A stretch of DNA of 23,794 nucleotides from positions 1 through 23,794 of the forward strand of contig JAGSHJ010000003.1 of assembly GCA_023954595.1 (NCBI GenBank), written 5' to 3'. Shown in pieces: positions 5,918 to 12,583 of the stretch; the stretch's first letter is position 1, and every line of letters begins with the position of its first letter. The DNA comes from Bacteriovoracaceae bacterium (lineage in GTDB: Bacteria > Bdellovibrionota > Bacteriovoracia > Bacteriovoracales > Bacteriovoracaceae). A program made the position numbers and the translations under genes. The notes under the pieces are model-generated. The model had not been told where the DNA came from. It made no database searches and saw only the letters and a list, made by a program, of their open reading frames with translations.

Positions 5918-7141
5918 TTAGCCGCCGAAGTCATCAAGCATGATGTCATCGCGCTCAACACCTAGGTCAACAAGCATATCAATTACACACTTGTTCATGA
6001 TTGGAGGTCCACATAGGTAGTACTCACAATCTTCTGGTGCAGGGTGTTTGCTTAGGTACTCGTCATGAAGAACTTGGTGAATGAAGCCCGTGTAGCCTTC
6101 CCACTTGTCTTCAGGTAGAGCATCAGACAAAGCTACGTGCCACTTGAAGTTATCGTTTTCTCTTTGGATCATATCGAAATCTTCTTCGTAGAACATTTCT
6201 CTTCTAGATCTTGCTCCGTACCAGAAAGTAACCTTTCTATCAGTTTTGATTCTTCTAAACTGATCAAAGATGTGTGATCTCATCGGGGCCATGCCTGCAC
6301 CACCACCAATGAAAACCATTTCTTTCTTAGTGTCTCTAGCAAAGAACTCACCAAATGGTCCTGAGATAGTACACTCGTCACCTGGCTTAAGATCAAAGAT
6401 ATAAGAAGACATCTTACCTGGAGCAACATCTGGCTTATTTGGCGGAGGTGTTGCAATTCTAACGTTTAGCATAATGATACCCTTCTCTTCAGGGTAGTTT
6501 GCCATAGAATAAGCTCTGATAGTCTCTTCATCTTCTTTTGAACGATATTGCCAAATATTGAATTTGTCCCAATCGCTTTTATACTCTTCTTCAACATCAA
6601 AGTTTTTGAAGTCAATATCAAGACCAGCAGGTCTTTCAATTTGAATAAAGCCACCAGCTCTAAATGGAACTGCTTCACCCTCAGGTAGCTCAAGAACAAG
6701 TTCTTTAATAAAAGTTGCAACGTTATGATTAGATCTAACTTTACACTTCCATTTCTTAACGCCGAATACTTCTTCAGGAACTTCGATCTTCATGTCTTGC
6801 TTACAAGAAACCTGACAAGTAAGTCTCCAACCTTCTCTAGCTTCACCTTTAGTGATGTGAGTTTTCTCAGTTGGAAGAATCTCTCCTCCACCTTCAAATA
6901 CTTTTGCAACACACTGGCCGCAAGTACCACCACCGCCACAAGCGGAAGATAAGAAAATTTTCTCAGCAGCTAAAGCATTCAAAAGTTTGTCTCCAGGAGC
7001 AACTTGAATGTCTTTTTCCCCGTTAACATTGATAGTGAGGTTACCCGTCGCTACCAGCTTGGAACGAGCGATAAGGATTAAGGCCGTAAGGGCCAAAATC
7101 ACTCCGGTGAACATCGCAACGCCTAATACTATTTCATTCAT
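5918..7141 (-). CDS. nqrF: Na+-translocating NADH:quinone reductase subunit F
   Basis: 407 aa, the NADH-oxidising entry point of the Na+-NQR complex. It has one N-terminal membrane helix (about 4-26). A 2Fe-2S ferredoxin domain has cysteines C68, C74, C77 and C109 (CGGGGTCGQC and LTC). The ferredoxin-reductase module has the FAD motif RAYSMANYP (209-217), the nucleotide site GGGAGMAP (279-286), CGPP (377-380) and the terminal DDFGG. Electrons go from NADH to FAD to 2Fe-2S, and on to the flavins of NqrB and NqrC. The length is normal. It is the last gene of the operon, 29 nt after nqrE, with an AAAGG ribosome site and a terminator just after it. No nqrM or apbE follows, unlike in Vibrio. Confidence 0.98.
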   Translation of the reverse strand: MNEIVLGVAMFTGVILALTALILIARSKLVATGNLTINVNGEKDIQVAPGDKLLNALAAEKIFLSSACGGGGTCGQCVAKVFEGGGEILPTEKTHITKGEAREGWRLTCQVSCKQDMKIEVPEEVFGVKKWKCKVRSNHNVATFIKELVLELPEGEAVPFRAGGFIQIERPAGLDIDFKNFDVEEEYKSDWDKFNIWQYRSKEDEETIRAYSMANYPEEKGIIMLNVRIATPPPNKPDVAPGKMSSYIFDLKPGDECTISGPFGEFFARDTKKEMVFIGGGAGMAPMRSHIFDQFRRIKTDRKVTFWYGARSRREMFYEEDFDMIQRENDNFKWHVALSDALPEDKWEGYTGFIHQVLHDEYLSKHPAPEDCEYYLCGPPIMNKCVIDMLVDLGVERDDIMLDDFGG

Positions 7142-7170
7142 AATATTTTACCTTTATCTGTTACCTATTA

Positions 7171-7782
7171 TTAAAGTTGAATTCCGCCAAACGACATGAA
7201 ACAAATCGCAAGTAGGCCAGAAGTTACAAAAGTAATCCCTAGACCTCTTAGACCTGCCGGCACATCCGAGTAATCCATTTTCTCTCTGATCCCGGCAAGC
7301 AATGCAATAGCAAATGCCCATCCAACACCAGACCCGATACCATAAGCTACAGACTCTCCAAATGAGTAATCTCTCTCAACCATAAATAATGAACCACCTA
7401 AAATTGCGCAGTTAACAGTAATCAATGGCAAGAAAATACCAAGAGTGTTGTAAAGAGCTGGAAAGAACTTATCTAGAGTCATCTCAAGAATCTGTACCAT
7501 CGCAGCGATTACACCGATGTAAGAGATTAGACCTAAGAATGATAGATCAGTTCCTGGGTAACCTGCCCACGCCAACGCTCCCTCTTTCAAAAAGTAATTG
7601 TAAAGAAGGTTGTTAACAGGGATTGTGATCGTTTGAACAACGACAACAGCAACACCAAGACCTAGAGAAGTTGCAACTTTTTTGGAAACTGCCAAATAAG
7701 TACACATCCCCAAAAAGTATGCCAGTGCAAGGTTTTCTATAAAAACAGCTTTAATTATTAAATTCGTGTAGTGTTCTAACAT
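7171..7782 (-). CDS. nqrE: Na+-translocating NADH:quinone reductase subunit E
   Basis: 203 aa, an integral membrane subunit with six predicted helices. It keeps the cysteines at C27 (GMCTYLAV) and C125 (TVNCAILGG) that, together with the NqrD pair, hold the intramembrane iron cofactor in the characterised enzyme. Related to RnfA. GSGVGWAFAI and the closing helix are typical. A very strong ribosome site (GGAGGAG) lies about 7 nt before the ATG, and the gap to nqrD is 12 nt. The strong site may raise its expression relative to the overlapping upstream genes. Confidence 0.97.
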   Translation of the reverse strand: MLEHYTNLIIKAVFIENLALAYFLGMCTYLAVSKKVATSLGLGVAVVVVQTITIPVNNLLYNYFLKEGALAWAGYPGTDLSFLGLISYIGVIAAMVQILEMTLDKFFPALYNTLGIFLPLITVNCAILGGSLFMVERDYSFGESVAYGIGSGVGWAFAIALLAGIREKMDYSDVPAGLRGLGITFVTSGLLAICFMSFGGIQL

Positions 7783-7794
7783 TTTCTACTCCTC

Positions 7795-8415
7795 CTAAGC
7801 CTGAGGCTCAACCTGGCTAGGATCTTTGGTTCTAAGAATCCAGATGATTAATCCAATAAGAAAAAACGCACTTGGTGGCAATAATGCCAAACCATTAGCT
7901 TGATACCATCCACCATCTTTTGTTAGTTCAAATACTGTGTATCCAAAAACTTTCCCTGAACCAAAAAGCTCACGGAAAAAACCTACAAAGATAAGGATGA
8001 AAGAATAACCAAGCCCGTTTCCAATTCCATCAAAGAATGAAGCAATTGGAGTGTTCTTTAGTGCGAATGCCTCAGTACGGCCCATAACGATACAGTTGGT
8101 AATAATTAGACCAACATAAACTGCCATGGTTTTCCACTGGTCAAAAAGGAATGCCTTTAAGAATTGCTCAGCAATAATAACCAATGAAGCAATAATCGTC
8201 ATTTGAACGATAATTCTAATACTTCCAGGAATATGATTTCTAATAATAGAAACACTCATGTTTGCAAGTGCAATAACCAAAGTAACTGCAGCACACATAA
8301 CAATAACGTTCTTCAACTGAACAGTAACCGCTAGCGCAGAACAAACTCCAAGAATTTGCAATGCAATCGGGTTGTTCTTTAAGATGGGGTCAAATACCAA
8401 TTCTTTAATTTTCAT
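7795..8415 (-). CDS. nqrD: Na+-translocating NADH:quinone reductase subunit D
   Basis: 206 aa, a six-helix membrane subunit homologous to NqrE and RnfE. It begins KIKELVFDPILKNNPIALQI, then GVCSALAV with C25, and later GLIITNCIVMGR with C108, the two cysteines that share the iron site with NqrE. GNGLGYS and the SAFFLIGLIIW end are typical. Its ATG overlaps the nqrC stop as ATGA, so translation is probably coupled. Confidence 0.97.
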   Translation of the reverse strand: MKIKELVFDPILKNNPIALQILGVCSALAVTVQLKNVIVMCAAVTLVIALANMSVSIIRNHIPGSIRIIVQMTIIASLVIIAEQFLKAFLFDQWKTMAVYVGLIITNCIVMGRTEAFALKNTPIASFFDGIGNGLGYSFILIFVGFFRELFGSGKVFGYTVFELTKDGGWYQANGLALLPPSAFFLIGLIIWILRTKDPSQVEPQA

Positions 8416-9188
8416 ATTGTCACCTCGCCAGCTTGAACCATGTCGATGAATTTTCCATAGCCATGATTGCTAAACCAATATTTAATTGATGAGCTTATTC
8501 CGTTTGCAGTAATAGTTGCACCACTTAGGCCATCAACTCTATATTCTGCAACCGCACCTTCTTTAGGAGCTTCTGCCTTAGAAAGTTTAAGAGCTACAAC
8601 TTCTTCTTCGTTGTAAACACTCTTTCCAATCCACTGACCTTTCCACTTAGGATTGTCTACTTCTCCACCAAGACCCGGAGTCTCACCCTGAGCGTAGTAT
8701 CCAAAACCTTTTACAGTGTTAAGATCTGAACCAAGTGCCATAAAGCCGTACATTGTCGACCATAGACCCTTAGAAGTGATATGGAAGATGTAAATTTGAG
8801 GCTGATCTTGTTCATCTTTATAAACAAAAACCTTACCAAATTTAGCTCTTCTACTAAGTCCTGCTAGATCAGCGTCAGCTGGAATAGCGATACTTAGATC
8901 TGGCTTCTTTTGTGCTTCTTTCTGATCGTAAGTAGCTGAGTCCATGTCCTCAACGATCTCACCTGTTTCAAGATTAACTAAAACAGTTGAAAACTTTGAG
9001 AAGACTTCGTTTACGTCAGTGTCTTTATTTAAAAGACCAGCTGCACTTAAAACGTTTTTCTTCATATCAAGCGCCGCATTTTGAGCTTGTTTATCTTTAA
9101 GGCTTACCGCAGTTGTGGAAACCAGAACAGAACAAACCAAGCATAGAGCAAAAGCGACAAATACCGTTTTCCCTACATTATTACCCAT
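8412..9188 (-). CDS. nqrC: Na+-translocating NADH:quinone reductase subunit C (FMN-bearing)
   Basis: 258 aa with one N-terminal membrane helix (about 8-28) and a large periplasmic domain. The flavinylation motif DGLSGAT ends at T225, the threonine expected to carry covalent FMN added by ApbE. GFGYYAQGETPGLGGEV (161-177) is the usual substrate-binding-like loop of NqrC/RnfG proteins. The start overlaps the end of nqrB by 8 nt. No apbE gene is in this window, so the flavin transferase must be encoded elsewhere if the complex is functional. Confidence 0.98.
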   Translation of the reverse strand: MGNNVGKTVFVAFALCLVCSVLVSTTAVSLKDKQAQNAALDMKKNVLSAAGLLNKDTDVNEVFSKFSTVLVNLETGEIVEDMDSATYDQKEAQKKPDLSIAIPADADLAGLSRRAKFGKVFVYKDEQDQPQIYIFHITSKGLWSTMYGFMALGSDLNTVKGFGYYAQGETPGLGGEVDNPKWKGQWIGKSVYNEEEVVALKLSKAEAPKEGAVAEYRVDGLSGATITANGISSSIKYWFSNHGYGKFIDMVQAGEVTI

Positions 9189-10380
9189 TTCTGGCCATCC
9201 TTCTTTTGATATTGCTATTAATTACAAAGTAGTCAATTAATGGAGCCATTGCATTCATAAATAGAATCGCAAGCATCCAACCCTCTGGGAATGCAGGGTT
9301 AATACATCTTACGACAATACCCATTGCACCAATTCCAAAACCGTAGAACCACTTCCCTTTAGTTGTCATACTTGCACTAACAGGGTCTGTTGCCATGAAT
9401 ACGAATGCAAAAGCAAACCCACCCATTACAAAGTGATAATACCAAGGGATATTGAACATGAAGTTCGTTTCGCTTCCAATAAGGTTAAGACCTGTAGAAG
9501 TAACAATCATACCAACAACAACTGAAAGCATAATGGTCCAAGAACCAATACGAGTTGAAATCAAGTAGATCGCACCGAGTAAACAAGCAAGAGTTGAAGT
9601 CTCACCCATTGATCCTGGAACAAGTCCAAAGAACAACTCACTCCAAGAGTAAGTAACTGCTTCTAGTCCACCAGCTGCTGCTTGACCAAGAGCTGTCGCT
9701 CCAGTGAAGCCATCAACTGCAGTCCAAACAGCGTCACCACTGATTTGTGCAGGGTAAGCGAAGAACAAGAATGCTCTGGCTGTAAGAGCCGGGTTAAAGA
9801 TGTTTTTACCAGTACCGCCGTAGATCTCTTTACCAACAAGAACACCAAAGATGATCCCTACAGCAACTTGCCATAGAGGAATTGTTGGAGGAAGAATCAA
9901 CGGGTATAGGATACCTGTTACAAGAAAGCCCTCGTTAATTTCGTGCTTTCTAACAACAGAGAAGATTAATTCAACAGTACCACCAGCAATTTGGGTTACC
10001 AAAAATACTGGGAAGAACCATAGAAAACCGTACATCATGTTTGAAGCAATATTAGCTGGGTCATGAGCCAGGCCAAGAAGGGCCATAACAGATGCTCTCC
10101 AACCTTCAGCCTCAGCTCCAGTAGAAGCTAATACGCTGTTTGCTTGAAAACCAGTATTATAAAGTGTCCAGATAATTACTGGAAATAACGCCATCGCAAC
10201 TGTGATCATTGTTCTCTTAAGATCAATGCCGTCTCTAACGTGCGTCTGCCCGCTAGTTACATCAGCTGGAGTGTAAGCGAAAGTATCGATCGCTTCATAA
10301 AGAGGATACATTTTTTCAAGTTTCCCACCTTTATGAAAGAGATGCTCTTTGCTATCTAGAAAATCTCTTAATAACTTCAT
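9181..10380 (-). CDS. nqrB: Na+-translocating NADH:quinone reductase subunit B (FMN-bearing)
   Basis: 399 aa, the large multi-helix subunit related to RnfD, involved in Na+ translocation, riboflavin binding and quinone reduction. The covalent-FMN motif DGFTGAT ends at T229. KHEINEGFLVTGILYPLILP and GKNIFNPALTARAFLFFAYP (191-210) are highly typical. The N-terminal segment FAYTPADVTSGQTHVRDGIDLKRTM precedes the first helix. The ATG overlaps the nqrA stop by one base, indicating coupled translation. Confidence 0.98.
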   Translation of the reverse strand: MKLLRDFLDSKEHLFHKGGKLEKMYPLYEAIDTFAYTPADVTSGQTHVRDGIDLKRTMITVAMALFPVIIWTLYNTGFQANSVLASTGAEAEGWRASVMALLGLAHDPANIASNMMYGFLWFFPVFLVTQIAGGTVELIFSVVRKHEINEGFLVTGILYPLILPPTIPLWQVAVGIIFGVLVGKEIYGGTGKNIFNPALTARAFLFFAYPAQISGDAVWTAVDGFTGATALGQAAAGGLEAVTYSWSELFFGLVPGSMGETSTLACLLGAIYLISTRIGSWTIMLSVVVGMIVTSTGLNLIGSETNFMFNIPWYYHFVMGGFAFAFVFMATDPVSASMTTKGKWFYGFGIGAMGIVVRCINPAFPEGWMLAILFMNAMAPLIDYFVINSNIKRRMARNG

Positions 10381-11717
10381 TATCCTTCCTTCTCAATCAT
10401 CGTTAGGGTTTCTCTAAGAACCGGGCCAAAGTCGTTTTTGCCTGGATCGACGAAAGTACAAAGTGCCATATCCTCTTCATCCAATTCTAAAGCCCCAAGC
10501 TTCACGGCCATATCAGTGTTACGGGCCATGATGGTTCTGATGAAATAAGTTGGAAGAATATCAAGTGGCATTACTTTTTCGTATGAACCGATTGGAACGA
10601 TAGCTCTAAGGCTTCCGTTTTTGTCAGTGTTCATTGCAAACTTCTTATTCATAAGTGCGGAAACGTAGATTGGCTTAACAGAGAACTTATTAAGACCTGG
10701 GCTGTGCCATCCAAGGAATTCTCTCTCTCTTCCCTCTTTAAGAAGAGATACTTGATGATGAAAACGTCCAAGGTAAGCAAATGGGCCGCGAGCTTCTCTA
10801 CCAGCAAGAACTGAACCTGAGATAGGTCTAATTTCTTCTGCTTCAAAAGTTTCGCCTTTTACTAGATCTTCAATTGAAGCACCTACTCTTGTCTTAACAA
10901 GTCTAGGGTTTCTAGCAACTGGACCAGCAAGAGCAACAACTCTTTCTGTAAATAGTTGTCCAGTTTGAACCAATTTACCAATTGCGATCACTTCTTGATA
11001 GTTGATGTGCCAAACAAACTTGTTCTCGCCAACTGGATCTAAGTGATGAATATGTGTTCCGGCAAGACCAGCAGGGTGTGGTCCAGAAAACTTAGTCTCT
11101 GATACTTTTTCCAAGTCGCCACCGGCAACAGTAGAATCAGCTTCAGTACACAAGTGAACCTGTGCGATCTTTGCCAAGGCCTTAAGACCTAATTTAAATG
11201 CGCTTTCTTGCTCTTTGATAATTACTGCAGGATTTGCAGCCAAAGGATTACTGTCCATAGCTGTAACGAAGATGCTGCTTGGAGTTTCCTCTGGAGCGGC
11301 AACCTTTGAGAAAGGTCTTCTTCTTAGGCTTGGCCACATACCAGATTCAAGTAAAAGAGCTCTTACGTCTTTATCTTTGTAACTGGAAAGCTCTGCGCCT
11401 TTATAAGACTCAAAACTTTGGTGGTCATCGCCTTCAACTCTGATAACAACAGATTGAAAAGCACGTCTAGCCCCTCTGTTTATCTCGACAACTTCACCGC
11501 TTGCAGGAGACGTGTATCTCACACCTTCGGTTTTCTTGTCCGTATAAATCAGCTGACCGACTTTAACTTTATCCCCGATTTGAACTTCCATTGTTGGCTT
11601 CATGCCGACAACATCATCCCCAATCAGAGCGACTTTAGATACTTTTGGCCCCTGATGAACTTTTTGTTCAGGAGTGCCCTCAATAGGCAAATTAAGGCCC
11701 TTTTTGATTTTAATCAT
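10380..11717 (-). CDS. nqrA: Na+-translocating NADH:quinone reductase subunit A
   Basis: 445 aa, the cytoplasmic subunit near the quinone site, with no redox cofactor. It begins with the usual KIKKGLNLPIEGTPEQ. A biotinyl-like, RnfC-related N-terminal part is followed by WPSLRRRPFSKVA, GPHPAGLAGTHIHHLDPV and WHINYQEVIAIGKL, all hallmark NqrA segments. The length is normal. It is first gene of the operon. AAAGGTG about 8-14 nt upstream serves as a modest ribosome site, and the only in-frame ATG available is the one used. Confidence 0.97.
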   Translation of the reverse strand: MIKIKKGLNLPIEGTPEQKVHQGPKVSKVALIGDDVVGMKPTMEVQIGDKVKVGQLIYTDKKTEGVRYTSPASGEVVEINRGARRAFQSVVIRVEGDDHQSFESYKGAELSSYKDKDVRALLLESGMWPSLRRRPFSKVAAPEETPSSIFVTAMDSNPLAANPAVIIKEQESAFKLGLKALAKIAQVHLCTEADSTVAGGDLEKVSETKFSGPHPAGLAGTHIHHLDPVGENKFVWHINYQEVIAIGKLVQTGQLFTERVVALAGPVARNPRLVKTRVGASIEDLVKGETFEAEEIRPISGSVLAGREARGPFAYLGRFHHQVSLLKEGREREFLGWHSPGLNKFSVKPIYVSALMNKKFAMNTDKNGSLRAIVPIGSYEKVMPLDILPTYFIRTIMARNTDMAVKLGALELDEEDMALCTFVDPGKNDFGPVLRETLTMIEKEG

Positions 11718-11744
11718 CTCGTGCGCACCTTTTAAGTAAAATTA

Positions 11745-11796
11745 ATTGTCATGATAAACATTCACTAAATATCATAAAGCAGGCTATAATGACAAT
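11745..11796. promoter_or_regulatory. Divergent promoter region with a long inverted repeat
   Basis: Between nqrA (minus) and the unknown gene (plus). Arms ATTGTCAT at 11745-11752 and ATGACAAT at 11789-11796 are perfectly complementary and extend to 12 bp with one mismatch (ATTGTCATnATA). Each arm supplies a TTGTCA -35-like hexamer facing inward, with weak -10s about 18 nt on. A second plus-strand option is TTCACT (11761-11766) and TATAAT (11785-11790), spacer 18. The symmetry suggests one factor controlling both directions. Confidence 0.5.
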
Positions 11797-11857
11797 GAGG
11801 CAAACAAAGTAAGGCCAAAGAAAAAGCTCTAATATTGATCGAGGTCAAATAAGTTCT

Positions 11858-12583
11858 ATGCGTTTTCAAGAAAAAATCGTTGAGGGTAAATACAATTACT
11901 ATCAACATGATCAAGTTTATTGCGAAGAGCACTTCAAAGTATTCCGTCAGGAAGCAAGCACAGGCAATTTCAACTTCAATGCAGAACTCATGTCACGCGT
12001 GGATACTGGCGAATTTTTAAAAGTTTTTGTCGATTACGAACTCACCCACAACTTTGAACCAGTAAGTCTTAGAATTAAAAGAACTCTGGGGGCACATAAA
12101 AGCACAGAGCGCTTCACAGTCGACCTTAAGGATAAAAAAATTCATTATGTATTCAATGGAAAAGAAGGCATGCATGAATCAGAGACGGCCATTTCTGGAA
12201 GATTTCACATCGCAGCGCCTGCCTTTAGCACCTCAATGCTTATGAGTGAGGCTAAAAAGATAGACCCAGTGCATCGAACACCTTACAACATCATTAGTTC
12301 TGAAAATATTTGGGAATACAAAGAGCCTTTTAAAGAATCCACTCTCTATGTTGAGCTTATGAGCCTTGAGCCTGTGACTATCAACCTTCATGACAATGAA
12401 TTGCAGGCCACTCTATGCAATATTTATGAAGAGGATAAGATAAAGAATCCAAACGCTGAAGGCTACCCTGTCTATATTAGTAAGCACTATCAAATCCCAT
12501 ACAAGGCCGAATTCGCCAATGGGATTAGAATCGAAGTTCAGAATCTTAAAAACTTTGAAAGTGAATACAAAGGCTCTTTTTAA
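11858..12583 (+). CDS. Conserved-looking cytoplasmic protein of unknown function
   Basis: 241 aa, with no signal peptide or membrane helix. The sequence alternates short charged and hydrophobic stretches with frequent aromatic residues, suggesting a mostly beta, barrel- or lipocalin-like fold. That is inference from pattern only. It has few cysteines (in VYCEEHF and TLCNIY). GAGGTC about 11 nt upstream is a fair ribosome site. It is divergent from nqrA, sharing the inverted-repeat promoter region, and convergent with dinG, the two stop codons overlapping on TTAA at 12580-12583. I do not recognise a family. Confidence 0.75.
   Translation: MRFQEKIVEGKYNYYQHDQVYCEEHFKVFRQEASTGNFNFNAELMSRVDTGEFLKVFVDYELTHNFEPVSLRIKRTLGAHKSTERFTVDLKDKKIHYVFNGKEGMHESETAISGRFHIAAPAFSTSMLMSEAKKIDPVHRTPYNIISSENIWEYKEPFKESTLYVELMSLEPVTINLHDNELQATLCNIYEEDKIKNPNAEGYPVYISKHYQIPYKAEFANGIRIEVQNLKNFESEYKGSF

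Noticed and set aside
9663..9848. Alternative minus-strand frame inside nqrB
   Set aside because: It overlaps the strongly conserved NqrB frame; a shadow ORF.
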